A stretch of DNA of 64,000 bases from Bartonella sp. 220B (lineage in GTDB: Bacteria; Pseudomonadota; Alphaproteobacteria; Rhizobiales; Rhizobiaceae). The DNA lies in NCBI RefSeq assembly GCF_026930205.1, contig NZ_JANHOI010000006.1:36753-100752 (forward strand), in the 5' to 3' direction. Under the pieces are notes generated by a model that saw only the letters and a program-made list of their open reading frames with translations, ran no database searches and was not told the DNA's origin. This document shows, piece by piece, positions 36,823 to 45,950 of the stretch (its first letter is position 1; each line of letters starts with the position of its first letter). The position numbers were made by a program, and so were the translations under genes.

Positions 36823-37415
36823 TAATATTATTGCATATAGGTGACAAGAAGGGCAAGCGCGACATTCCCACGACATTCTGGTTTAGGAATTCCCAGTTTA
36901 GGAATTCAATGTATTTCTATGAGCAAATTTTCCTGCTTTCGTGATTTATAAAACACAAACACTGTAACTCTTAGCTATTAAAGCAACATACAGTTATTGT
37001 TTTAAAAAAGTTTCTAAAGCCCCCTCACAAAGTCTAGAGTCATTTTTAAAACATGATATCTCTCCAGAAAGATGCAAAACTTCCCTATTTTAGCAAAAGC
37101 CTATGCTTTTTAAGCCTCCCTCATAGCATCTTCAGAGTGATCACTTTCCTTCTCAAACAGCTACGCATCAAGAATACATGACCAATCTCCACTTTATAGG
37201 GGCTGTTAGAATGCCATAAAGTCCATCCCTAGCCCAGCGCCCAATCAACCGCCCCAATCACCGCCAGCCCCCCCAACAACCACCACAACCAACTAGCCAA
37301 TTGCTCCAATAAACACCAACCAATCGGCTTTTTTCATCAACCTTTCACTTCTCTTCTATTCCTTGAAGACGAAGAAAAGTTCATTGTTAAGATGTCATTT
37401 TTAAGATGTCAGCCA
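36823..37415. other. Gene-free region between effectors and lysis genes
   Basis: No gene. C-rich stretch around 37225-37300 (CCGCCCCAATCACCGCC-type) and a duplicated TTAAGATGTCA motif near 37388-37410. Confidence 0.5.
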
Positions 37416-37441
37416 GCCTCACATAAAGTGAGGCTTTTTTT
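37416..37441 (+). terminator. Terminator-like hairpin directly before the lysis cassette
   Basis: GCCTCAC and GTGAGGC with a five-base loop, then seven T residues, ending where the endolysin ribosome site begins. It could end incoming transcription, or act as an attenuator of the lysis genes. Confidence 0.7.
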
Positions 37442-37453
37442 ATGGAGAAGCAT

Positions 37454-38116
37454 ATGAGAAAAATATCATCAGAAGGGCTTGCACTCATTAAACAATGGGA
37501 AGGCTTGCGTTTAAACGCCTACAAGGATGCTATCGGAGTGTGGACAATTGGTTATGGACATACAAACAGTGCTGGAAAACCTTTTGTGCGCAAAGGCATG
37601 ACAATCACTGAACAGCAAGCAGAAGCCCTTCTTTGTCAAGACTTAAGACAATTTGAGATTGTCGTTGAAGAAGCAGTGTCTGTTTCTTTAAGCAATTCAC
37701 AATTCGCGGCATTAGTGTCCTTTTGTTATAATGTAGGAACGGAAGCTTTCTGCAATTCGACACTGTTAAAAAAACTCAACAACGGTGACTATGCATCGGT
37801 ACCATCCGAATTACAGAAATGGACCAAAGCAGGCGGGAAGCGTCTCCAAGGTCTCGCACACCGGCGTGCAGCAGAGGCTGGTTTATGGGCGAAAGGGGCA
37901 TATATCTCCTCCAATTATCAAACCGTGGAAACGCATGAACCAACAACACTTTTCAAAGCAGAAGCCCTTGCACCGATTATTGGCTCTTTTTCAGGGCTTG
38001 GTGGTTTCTTAGCAGGCAATGGTCCCATCCAATGGGCACTAGCAACCATTATGATTTTAGCAGCCTGTGCTGGAATTGTCTTTGTCGCCAAACGCTTTCG
38101 AGAGCAACGCTTATAA
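37454..38116 (+). CDS. Phage endolysin, GH24 lysozyme with C-terminal membrane tail
   Basis: 220 residues. Muramidase of the T4 lysozyme family: the E-8-D-5-T signature is present (Glu in KQWEGLRL, Asp in YKDAIG, Thr in WTIGYGHT), followed by ALVSFCYNVG and LAHRRAAEAGLW. The catalytic domain spans residues 1-150. The tail after residue 170 is a linker and a hydrophobic segment (WALATIMILAACAGIVFVA), unusual for a soluble endolysin. ATG 37454 has GGAGAAG upstream; the upstream ATG 37442 would give four more residues. First gene of the lysis cassette. Confidence 0.92.
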   Translation: MRKISSEGLALIKQWEGLRLNAYKDAIGVWTIGYGHTNSAGKPFVRKGMTITEQQAEALLCQDLRQFEIVVEEAVSVSLSNSQFAALVSFCYNVGTEAFCNSTLLKKLNNGDYASVPSELQKWTKAGGKRLQGLAHRRAAEAGLWAKGAYISSNYQTVETHEPTTLFKAEALAPIIGSFSGLGGFLAGNGPIQWALATIMILAACAGIVFVAKRFREQRL

Positions 38117-38513
38117 GCTTATGAACAGCAAACAAAAGAACCAACAACACTTTTCAAAGCAGAAGCCCTTGCTCGGATCATGGATTCATTTCCGGGTCTT
38201 GGTGGTTTCTTAGCAGGCAATGGTCCCATCCCATGGACACTAGCAATCATTATGATTTTAGCAGCCTGTGCTGGAATTGTCTTTGTCGCCAAACGCTTTC
38301 GAGAGCAACGCTTATAAGCTTATGAACAGCAAACAAAAGAGCCAACAACACTTTTCAAAGCAGAAGCCCTTGCTCGGATCATGGATTCATTTCCGGGTCT
38401 TGGTGGTTTCTTAGCAGGCAATGGTCCCATCCCATGGACACTAACAATCATTATGATTTTAGCAGCCTGTGCTGGTATTTTTGTCGTTAAACTTTTTCAA
38501 AAGGAATACTTAT
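38117..38513 (+). pseudogene. Two extra copies of the endolysin tail
   Basis: Two further copies, with a 201-bp period, of the segment encoding the linker and C-terminal membrane segment (EPTTLFKAEAL ... GLGGFLAGNGPI ... MILAACAGI). They are in the same frame as the endolysin but each is closed by a TAA. The last copy ends FVVKLFQKEYL and provides the ribosome site of the next gene, so it may be the ancestral end of the endolysin. Confidence 0.88.
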
Positions 38514-38514
38514 A

Positions 38515-38739
38515 ATGTGGTGGATGAAAAAAAATTTGATAGTAGCAGCTGCGGCTTTAGCCGCTTTTTTTATGGCTTTAGCAAAAGCCTTTACCCTTGG
38601 AAAAAAGACTGAGCAGCAAAAGCAAATAGAAAATGCCTTAAAGGCAGCAACAACACGGCTTGAGGTGGAAAATGAAATTAATCAAAAAAGTGATGCTGAT
38701 GTACGTATTGCTCTCTCTGACTGGTTGCGCGACAAATAA
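38515..38739 (+). CDS. i-spanin (Rz-like)
   Basis: 74 residues with an N-terminal inner-membrane helix (LIVAAAALAAFFMALAKA) and a periplasmic coiled coil (KKTEQQKQIENALKAATTRLEVENEIN). AAAGGA precedes the ATG. The o-spanin gene is nested in another frame at its 3' end, the classic Rz/Rz1 arrangement. With its partner it fuses inner and outer membranes in the last step of lysis. Confidence 0.85.
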   Translation: MWWMKKNLIVAAAALAAFFMALAKAFTLGKKTEQQKQIENALKAATTRLEVENEINQKSDADVRIALSDWLRDK

Positions 38740-38890
38740 AGTTGCTTCTTCTTGTGTTGGGTGGATACCTATTTATTTAAGCCAGCAAGATTTAAATGCC
38801 ATCAGCTCAACCTTAGCAAGAGAGATCTTAAAGCACAACAAGCAGGGCGAATATTTGTGTGGATGGAAACATGGGCAGAAGAAAAACTGA
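38672..38890 (+). CDS. o-spanin (Rz1-like lipoprotein)
   Basis: 72 residues with lipoprotein signal KVMLMYVLLSLTGC (lipobox LTGC, Cys at residue 15). It begins inside the i-spanin gene in a different frame and continues about 150 bp past its stop. GAGGTGG lies before ATG 38672. No Pro-rich linker, but the nested position and lipobox make the call. Confidence 0.82.
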   Translation: MKLIKKVMLMYVLLSLTGCATNKVASSCVGWIPIYLSQQDLNAISSTLAREILKHNKQGEYLCGWKHGQKKN

Positions 38891-39089
38891 AAAACATACC
38901 GAGCTTACAGAAGCAGAAAAAGAAATGCTTCAGGAAATGATACTCACCTATCAAAGTGTGAAAATGATGTCTCGCTTGATGAAGTGGATAGCCTTTTTTC
39001 TCTTTTTGCTTATCCTTGATTTTGCTCGTTTTATGGATGCGATAGACAATGTCTTTGCACATTTAAAGCAGTGGTTTTCAAAACACTAA
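38871..39089 (+). CDS. Small membrane protein of the lysis cassette
   Basis: 72 residues: MGRRKTEKHTELTEAEKEML, then one membrane segment WIAFFLFLLILDFARFMDAI and a short tail. It overlaps the o-spanin stop by 20 bp. Position suggests a holin or antiholin; one helix and a charged N-terminus are compatible but not proof. Confidence 0.65.
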   Translation: MGRRKTEKHTELTEAEKEMLQEMILTYQSVKMMSRLMKWIAFFLFLLILDFARFMDAIDNVFAHLKQWFSKH

Positions 39090-39300
39090 AAACTTATCCT
39101 CAAAATCTTATCTATGATGCCGACATGCCGTAAAATATTGAGGATGAAGCTAATTAAAGAATTGAATACTTTTATCTGTGGTAAATTATTATATAAATAA
39201 AATTTTTTTTAGTATTTTATTTTTTTATAAATTATATTAATAATGGATTTTTAACTTCGTTATGTATAATACATTGTGTGTTTGAAATAGAGGGATTTTT

Positions 39301-40167
39301 ATGAAAAAAATTTTAACGACCGTATCGTTTCTTACTTTAATGGCAACTTCAATCGTGCAAGCGGCAGATATTGCAATTCCCCAAGCATCAAAAACAAGTA
39401 TTTCACCTGTTATTGTTGCTCCTCCTTTCTCTTGGACTGGTGTATATCTTGGAGGACACATTGGTGGTTTTTCAAGTAAAAACTCTTTAAATTACGCTCA
39501 AGATGCAACGGCTGAAAAATGGTCTTGGGTTGATAAAAAATTATCGCCGAAACCATCAGGATTTGTAGCGGGTCTTTATGCGGGTTCTAATATTAATCTT
39601 GGCGATAACTTTGTTTTCGGTGTTGATACGGATCTCACTTGGTCTGGAAAGAAAAACACCAAAACGGGTGACGAAAAAGAAATTTCAGATGACAATGAAT
39701 TAAACTCTATTAACGCTGTCCTTAAAGAAGCTGGACTTCCTATTAACAGACCTGGATCTGCTGATGAAACAATTCCCAATGTTGGCGACATTGTTAAAAG
39801 CAGTGTTACTTTAAAAGAACAGTGGTCTGGTGCGGCACGTGTACGTATTGGTTTTGCTGCAAATCGTGTGATGCCCTATGTTGCTGCTGGTGTAGCCTAT
39901 GCAAAGATGCAATATAGCATGTCAATTTTGGTAAAGTCAGAAGAAGATCCATCTTTTATATTTGCTTCTGGCAATGTGTTTGATGAAACAAAAACCAGGC
40001 TTGGTTATACAGTAGGTGGTGGACTTGATTTTGCAATGACAGATAATGTTATCATGCGTGCAGAATATCGTTATTCGGATTTTGCTAAGAAAAAATTTGC
40101 AGACGATGCGCTTAAAATAAGCTACAAGATCAATAATTTCCGTTTTGGTTTAGCTTATAAATTCTAA
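39301..40167 (+). CDS. Outer membrane beta-barrel, hemin-binding protein family
   Basis: 288 residues. Signal peptide MKKILTTVSFLTLMATSIVQAA, then FSWTGVYLGGHIGGF, the typical opening of Omp25/Omp31 and Bartonella Hbp (Pap31) porins. Later strands include AARVRIGFAANRVMPYVAAGVAYA, GYTVGGGLDFAMTDNVIMRAEYRYSDFA and the C-terminal NFRFGLAYKF. The final Phe is the BAM recognition residue. Hbp proteins bind hemin and are surface antigens. GAGGG lies before the ATG and a TATAAT sits near 39265; a terminator follows, so it is monocistronic. Which Hbp paralog cannot be told. Confidence 0.9.
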   Translation: MKKILTTVSFLTLMATSIVQAADIAIPQASKTSISPVIVAPPFSWTGVYLGGHIGGFSSKNSLNYAQDATAEKWSWVDKKLSPKPSGFVAGLYAGSNINLGDNFVFGVDTDLTWSGKKNTKTGDEKEISDDNELNSINAVLKEAGLPINRPGSADETIPNVGDIVKSSVTLKEQWSGAARVRIGFAANRVMPYVAAGVAYAKMQYSMSILVKSEEDPSFIFASGNVFDETKTRLGYTVGGGLDFAMTDNVIMRAEYRYSDFAKKKFADDALKISYKINNFRFGLAYKF

Positions 40168-40205
40168 TTTATTGCAAGATTAAAAACAAAATAAAACAGT
40201 TAAAG

Positions 40206-40239
40206 AACCCTGCTACAGTCAGGGTTTTTTTATTTTTTT
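40206..40239 (+). terminator. Terminator of the hemin-binding protein gene
   Basis: AACCCTG and CAGGGTT with a seven-base loop, followed by a long T-rich tract. Confidence 0.9.
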
Positions 40240-40300
40240 GTTAAAAAAACGCCTTCATGGCGATGAGAAAGAGATCCACACACGGTCTACACACAAATTT

Positions 40301-40404
40301 GTGCGATTGTGCGATTGTGCGATTGTGCGATTGTGCGATTGTGCGATTGTGCGATTGTGCGATTGTGCGATTGTGCGATTGTGCGATTGTGCGATTGTGC
40401 GATT
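40301..40404. repeat. 13 x 8-bp tandem repeat GTGCGATT
   Basis: Thirteen perfect copies of GTGCGATT without interruption. Being 8 bp, copy-number change would shift any frame crossing it; no gene was found across it. It lies between the porin terminator and a small minus-strand frame. Confidence 0.98.
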
Positions 40405-40467
40405 GAAATAAACAATATGGTCCTTAAGGCTTGTCAAGATATATCTGCTGTAGATGTGATATACCGA

Positions 40468-40596
40468 TCAAATGAGCATATTGTTTTTAAAAAATCCATT
40501 TTTGTAAACATTTTGGGCATCAAAACCGCCTTTCGATGCGCAAGAAGAGCTTTGATAATTTTCAAAAATGCTGGTGATAGTGTTTTGCTCCCTCAT
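40468..40596 (-). CDS. Possible 42-residue small protein
   Basis: MREQNTITSIFENYQSSSC then ASKGGFDAQNVYKNGFFKNNMLI; AAAGGTGAGGAG lies immediately before the ATG. No family recognised. The octamer array begins about 65 bp downstream. It may be a remnant of a longer gene. Confidence 0.3.
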   Translation of the reverse strand: MREQNTITSIFENYQSSSCASKGGFDAQNVYKNGFFKNNMLI

Positions 40597-41145
40597 CTCC
40601 TCACCTTTTGCAAAAATCTTCATAAACGGAGAACACCAATTCTCATAAACTTCAAAAAAGTCATGGGAATGATATATTAAACTCTCAAGTTTCCTCTCTT
40701 TTGCCCTTATCGTTTGAAAAAGAAATTGTAGTGCAATTTTGCATCCATCACAGCTTCATCTGACAAAAAGAGCGCCCTTTACATAAAACGGTCGATTTTT
40801 TTAATTTGATGATTTCCCCCCTCTTCTCTTTAAAAGATAAAGTTTCTTAAATCACCAGCAATTGGATGACAGATTGATTTTTCCAAAGGGAAACAGCTAC
40901 TCACTACGAAATGCGTTTCCCTCGATAAGCTTAGGCAAAATTTTCCTGAATAGACCTCATGGAATATTCCTTCAAATGCACATTTCTTTCTATTTCTCTC
41001 TTTTGTTGATGCAAAAGGAAACTGAAATAAAACAAAACGGCATTGTTTTTTTTAATATGCGTGAAGAGGGTTTTATGTCACCACTCTGAAGGACGATATC
41101 TTACAGAACAAAGAAATATCACCTGAAAATAAAAATAACATAAAG
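40597..41145. other. Gene-free region
   Basis: Nothing supported. A plus-strand frame at 40862-41089 has neither ribosome site nor family features. Confidence 0.5.
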
Positions 41146-41230
41146 TGGTGCGGGTGGTCGGACTCGAACCGACACTCCTTTCGGAACCAGATTTTGAGTC
41201 TGGCGCGTCTACCAGTTCCACCACACCCGC
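41146..41230 (-). tRNA. tRNA-Leu (anticodon CAA)
   Basis: Class II tRNA on the minus strand, 85 bases with CCA. Acceptor GCGGGTG, anticodon stem CCAGA/TCTGG around CTCAAAA, a long variable arm (TTCCGAAAGGAGT) and T arm CGGTTCGAGTCCG. Confidence 0.95.
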
Positions 41231-41427
41231 ACACTGTTATACAGGACTGTCATAAAGAACAGACTTTCCCATTATCTCTTTGCTCTATATGAAGAGAAAC
41301 AGATTCGTCAACACTAGACTTCTGTTTTTTTAAGAATTCATATTATTTTTGTTCCATTCATTTTGGGGAGTATTTGCCTCACTTCATTTTTGGAGTATCA
41401 TTTGTAAAGTCTTTACCTCTTAGAGAT

Positions 41428-42048
41428 ATGAAAGCCCTCATGATATTAAACAGACTAAAGCTTTGGACGATTTCTTTAGCAAATCGGCGGACAGCCCCCC
41501 ATTGGCTTGGGTTCATTGCCTTTATTGAAAGTTCTGTTTTTCCCATTCCGATAGATGTTTTGTATATTCCGATGCTCCTTATCCATCAAAAGCGGGCTTA
41601 TCGTTATGCCTTTATTGCAACTGTATGTTCTGTTTTAGGGGGGATTGCCGGTTGGTTTATTGGACACTTTGCCTATGATGCCATTGCCAAACCAATTTTG
41701 GAATTTTATGGTCAAGTTGAAAATTTTCAAGCGCTAAAAAGCAGTGCAACACTGCAATTTCTTATCATTTTACTCATTACTTCAGGTTTTTTACACCTAC
41801 CTCCTATCAAGATTGTCACGATTTTGGCAGGTGTTATAGGTGTGCATCTTGAAATTTTCATTCTTACCTGTATTTTTGCTCGTGGCGCTCGTTTTTATCT
41901 TCTCGCATGGCTCATTCAGCGTTTTGGACAACAAGCAATGAATTTTCTAGTCCGACATTTCAAATGGATTGTCTTCATTGGTTGTGTTACTCTTCTCTTG
42001 GTCTATGGAGTTTTTATAGCTTTTGTGAACAAGTACCTTTTATTTTAA
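41428..42048 (+). CDS. YqaA/DedA-family inner membrane protein
   Basis: About 206 residues, with PHWLGFIAFIESSVFPIPIDVLYIPML, the DedA-type re-entrant motif FIES-x-FPIP, then GGIAGWFIGHFAYDAIAKPI and several helices. DedA proteins are putative flippases for envelope lipids. ATG 41428 is chosen because family members begin shortly before RRTAPHWLGF; earlier in-frame starts exist. It lies 12 bp before the DsbB gene and is likely cotranscribed with it. Confidence 0.85.
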   Translation: MKALMILNRLKLWTISLANRRTAPHWLGFIAFIESSVFPIPIDVLYIPMLLIHQKRAYRYAFIATVCSVLGGIAGWFIGHFAYDAIAKPILEFYGQVENFQALKSSATLQFLIILLITSGFLHLPPIKIVTILAGVIGVHLEIFILTCIFARGARFYLLAWLIQRFGQQAMNFLVRHFKWIVFIGCVTLLLVYGVFIAFVNKYLLF

Positions 42049-42060
42049 GGAACACGCACA

Positions 42061-42633
42061 ATGACACACATTTTTTCTTCTCATCCTACTCTTTTGAACA
42101 AGCATCTTTATCTTGAACCAAGTAGGAAAGAGCTAGGTTTATGGGCTTTTTTTCTCGCTTTTTGCCTTTCTGCTACCGTTATCCTAGCGCTTTGTTTTGA
42201 ACATATTGGAGGCTATCTTCCCTGTGATTTATGCCTCATTGAACGTTTGCCCTATTATGGCGCACTCCCCTTTTTGATTTTAGCAGGTTTTGGAGCACAA
42301 TGCTCCCGCATGTTTTCTTGGGTACAACTCTTATTTTGGTGTGTTTTTGTCCTCATGAGCATCAGCCTTGTTTTAGCGGTGTATCATGCGGGTGTTGAAT
42401 ATGGCTTTTGGCCAGCTCCTCCCAGTTGCGGTGTAGGAGCAATAAGAAGAACAACGGACGTTAATCAATTGTTCAACCGATTGAACAATATCCATCCTTC
42501 CTCTTGTTCTGAAGCGCCCATGCGCTTTCTTTTTCTTTCATTTGCCGGTTGGAATGCCGTTGCGAGTTTGTTTTACATGCTTGTCAGTTTTTATGTCGCT
42601 TCAAAAGGGCTTCTCAGTTATCAAAAACGATAA
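42061..42633 (+). CDS. dsbB: Disulfide bond formation protein B
   Basis: 190 residues with four membrane helices. The first Cys pair is in GGYLPCDLCLIERLPYY and the second pair is formed by PPSCGVGA and HPSSCSEAP, as needed to reoxidise DsbA and pass electrons to quinone. YHAGVEYGFW is the conserved segment before the second pair. Follows the YqaA gene. Confidence 0.92.
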   Translation: MTHIFSSHPTLLNKHLYLEPSRKELGLWAFFLAFCLSATVILALCFEHIGGYLPCDLCLIERLPYYGALPFLILAGFGAQCSRMFSWVQLLFWCVFVLMSISLVLAVYHAGVEYGFWPAPPSCGVGAIRRTTDVNQLFNRLNNIHPSSCSEAPMRFLFLSFAGWNAVASLFYMLVSFYVASKGLLSYQKR

Positions 42634-42902
42634 GGGCAAAATAAGAGTGAAACCATAAGCCCCCGTGCTCCCCAGCACCAACGGTCTCATTCAACAGCAG
42701 CACCCTTTTTGCCAACAGTAGCCCCCCTCACCCAATACAAGCCTGCTTTTCTCAAGAGCGTCCCCATAAAAATAAAAAATGTCGACGCGTGCCTTTTATG
42801 ATTTTGCTTCCCTATACTTATTAAAAACATTTTGATACAAACCTAAAATAGAAAAGCCATAAGACAATAAGTGAGGGGACCGATAAAGATGAATGGTCTA
42901 CC

Positions 42903-43430
42903 ATGGCTGAAGATAAGAATACAACGCCTTCTCCTCTCTCACCACCTCCCTTCGATATAAGCCAACTTGAAGAACCCTGTGTTATGATGGAACATGATTA
43001 TAACGCATGGCGGGAACACACACAAAAAGGAGATTTGAATGCTCCTTACAAAAAACCACCACATATAAAACCACGCCTTAAATCAGCACCACGCATTAGG
43101 CAAGTTTTTTGGTGCGATTTTCCTTATGATGCGCTATTACCTGAATTTTGGAAAAAGCGACCTGTTTTAGTGTTGTCTAAGAATGCAAAATTATATGGAA
43201 ATGTCACAGTCTTGCCTTTTTCGACAAAATCACAACCCAACAATCCCGCTGCTTATCCGCTCCAATCTCCTATAGAGAATAAAAAAGCATGGATCATTTG
43301 CGATTATGTCACAACAGTTTCCGTCAGTCGTTTAAGCTGCTCACGAACTATTCCAAGAATATCCAGTGAAGAATTTCATAAAATTGTCGCTCTGATGCTC
43401 AAACATTTACCAAGAGCCTTGACTCTTTAG
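42903..43430 (+). CDS. PemK/MazF-like toxin domain protein, orphan
   Basis: 175 residues. The C-terminal 110 residues match the PemK/MazF fold: IRQVFWCDFPYD, KKRPVLVLSKN, VTVLPFSTKSQ, WIICDYVTTVSVSRLS. Such toxins cut mRNA at specific sites. The N-terminal 65 residues are a Pro-rich extension not present in MazF. No antitoxin gene was found on either side (270 bp upstream is empty, a terminator follows). It may be a chromosomal domesticated member. Confidence 0.8.
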   Translation: MAEDKNTTPSPLSPPPFDISQLEEPCVMMEHDYNAWREHTQKGDLNAPYKKPPHIKPRLKSAPRIRQVFWCDFPYDALLPEFWKKRPVLVLSKNAKLYGNVTVLPFSTKSQPNNPAAYPLQSPIENKKAWIICDYVTTVSVSRLSCSRTIPRISSEEFHKIVALMLKHLPRALTL

Positions 43431-43498
43431 ACCATTGACTCTTTAAAAGAATAAGCATATATATATTAACGTATACGGCATCAGGAATGGTGGCCGCT

Positions 43499-43555
43499 TC
43501 CCCGCAAGGGGAGATAGGAACGAAGGAGTAGGCAACTGCTCCTTTCGTCATTTTT
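43499..43555 (+). terminator. Terminator after the PemK-like gene
   Basis: Hairpin CCCC-GCAA-GGGG and then CGAAGGAG/CTCCTTTCG with a nine-base loop, followed by TTTTT. Confidence 0.75.
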
Positions 43556-44708
43556 ACTGTCCTTTTAAGAAGTTTTTGAGCGACGTCTTGCAAGCTTTTT
43601 AAAGATGTCCCAACTCTTCAAAGATATCTTTGGTCTTTTTATTTTCTACTCTTATTTTTTTGAAATCTCTATAAATTGGCTGGACAAAGTACGATATTGA
43701 TACTCTTAATCTGGTAAAATTTTTTAATGAAAATGACCGTAATGTACATCCCCATTATCATTACACAAAAGTCGTGATACCATCGCATAAGAGATTTCCT
43801 ACAATAGAAATACCCTTTCAAGACTAAAATACCATTTTTATAACCTCTACAGAACGTAACCTCTTGATCACGACAACTCTTGAAATGTTCAATTGCTAAA
43901 TTTTTTACCAAAAGAGACGAGGACTCACCATCCACCCATTTCCTTCCTTCAATACGAATAAAAAACTCTCTTTTTGCAAAGAACAAGAGAGCAATAAGCA
44001 TGAATATTTAAGACAAAAACGATACAGAGACCTTTATCTATCCCTGAACAGTTCAATTTGGGGAGAGAGAGCCAACAATTCTTAGAGCATCTCAATAATA
44101 TCGGTTTGCATACCAAATGATAACTAATGAGCAAATAGAACACTTAATCAAAACGCAGATTACCGCTCTAAAGAACGGTCTTTTACGAGAGTAACATAAA
44201 GCTATTATTTCACATAGAAATATATCTTAAAAATTGTATCATTGATGCAAAGCATTTTATAAGAGAATTATAGAATAGGAAAAATTTACGCACAATATAT
44301 GCTCTTTATAGCACATTAAAATTACGTTGTGTATTTTTACAAAAAGTATTTTATATATTCAAAATTATTCGATAAGAGTTTCTCTTTGTAATGATATTTT
44401 GTTAGAAACATATTACAAGAAAGACAATAAAAACAATAAGATAATTTAAAATACTTTCTCATTTAAAAACAGAATTTGTAGATTAGTCGTCCAAGTTAAC
44501 AACAAAAATTAAGTAGTTGACAAAATATATAAACTATGGAAATGAGTTATAATAATACAAAATGTGTAGTTGAGTCTTTTGTATTAGAAACACCTTAAAA
44601 AGAGAGTGAAAAGATGCATCATAAGATGCCATAGTATTCTTTTTTTTCTGTTTAGAGGGTGAAATAAAAAACTTACTTTAATTAAAGTTTTTAAATTAGG
44701 TGACTATT
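43556..44708. other. Gene-free region
   Basis: AT-rich, with no supported gene. A minus frame at 43669-44001 has hydrophobic parts but no ribosome site and no family features. The 3' end should carry the promoter of the small secreted protein. Confidence 0.5.
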
Positions 44709-45005
44709 ATGAAAATATTTAAAAATTTTGTGTTATATAGTGTTATCATAGTCTTTTTCTTTTCTCAGAGTTCAGGAGTTCATGCGCATTCCTTGAGTAA
44801 TATTTCTTCTCAAGAGTATCATTTGACTTCTATAATGTCAGAAGGAAATAAGGGTATTAAAAAAGGTGTTATAAAGGTATCAGATTTGACAGGGATAGAA
44901 GCAGAAATTTTGGGTCTTATCGTGTATCTTGCGTATTTATGTACGAGAAAGCTCAACTCCACTCACCTAGGGTATGAAAGAATGTTTGATGCTTTTAAAG
45001 AGTAA
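44709..45005 (+). CDS. Small secreted protein
   Basis: 98 residues with a signal peptide (MKIFKNFVLYSVIIVFFFSQSSGVHA) and a mature part of about 70 residues with a hydrophobic GIEAEILGLIVYLAYL stretch. AGGTGA stands six bases before ATG 44709. It has its own strong terminator. No family recognised; similar in plan to 22339-22671. Confidence 0.7.
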   Translation: MKIFKNFVLYSVIIVFFFSQSSGVHAHSLSNISSQEYHLTSIMSEGNKGIKKGVIKVSDLTGIEAEILGLIVYLAYLCTRKLNSTHLGYERMFDAFKE

Positions 45006-45024
45006 GGTCATTTAATATAATACC

Positions 45025-45063
45025 ATAAACTGTAATGTGAATTACAGTTTATGTTTTTTTTTA
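45025..45063 (+). terminator. Strong terminator of the small secreted protein gene
   Basis: Perfect 12-bp stem ATAAACTGTAAT/ATTACAGTTTAT, GTGA loop, then nine T residues. Confidence 0.95.
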
Positions 45064-45950
45064 TTCAATGTATATCGTTGACTTTCCCCCACCTCACCAT
45101 AATGAATAAAGTTTCATCGGCTCTATTCCTACAGGTGAAATGCTATAAATGAAGCATTCTTTGACTGTATACGTGATAACCAATAAAAATTGATTTCTTT
45201 TTTTCAATTAAGGATACGCATTTGGCAATGGTTTCATAAATCATCATAATGCGAAACATCTCTCTCAGCGTTTTGCCATTTTAACTTGCCGTAATCTTAT
45301 AAATTCAGATGCAAAACAGCGCGATATAGTACCTTTTCACAACGATTTCGTGCTCAGAAATATTCATATATTTTTTTACAAATTATCCTGTTTTTAAGTT
45401 TTGTGGAATGCGTAATGACTCTTTGCGTAATGACTCTTTAAGAGCAATATCAAGGAAAGCAATGAATCTGAAAAGTTGATAGAATTTATGAATGTTCCGT
45501 GATTGAGCTCTTTCGTTTTGCGGTGGATGATAGTGCTCACACAGTGCCTATCACAAAAACTTCTTACTATTTTTGGTCTCTCATACAAACAATCACCTCT
45601 CTAATCCATCATACTTCTCGTAGTCCAATATGAACTCAATAGAATTGAATCATTGCAACTGTTTCATTTTCTTTTCATAAATCTCTTCTGAGAAGGAAAA
45701 AGCGATCTCCCCCACAGCATTCCTCGACACGATTCTTGAGCATAATCAGTTCAATATGGACGACCAACACAATCGATCGCATTTTTGAGAACCACAATTT
45801 TATCACGTCTCCTGCCTCATTTTATTTTCTCACCCTACCAAGACTCTTCTTTTCTCAACACGGTCTTTTACCAATTTTTAAATTTTGGATTGACTTTCGT
45901 TTTTATTATCTTATATCTTAGAATTATTCTAAAGTGTAAAGGAACAGAAA
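45064..45950. other. Gene-free region
   Basis: No supported gene. Contains a short direct repeat GCGTAATGACTCTTT near 45409-45440. Promoter elements of the downstream iron exporter gene are not obvious. Confidence 0.5.

Noticed and set aside
43669..44001. Minus-strand 110-codon frame
   Set aside because: No ribosome site, no recognisable domain and AT-rich surroundings.
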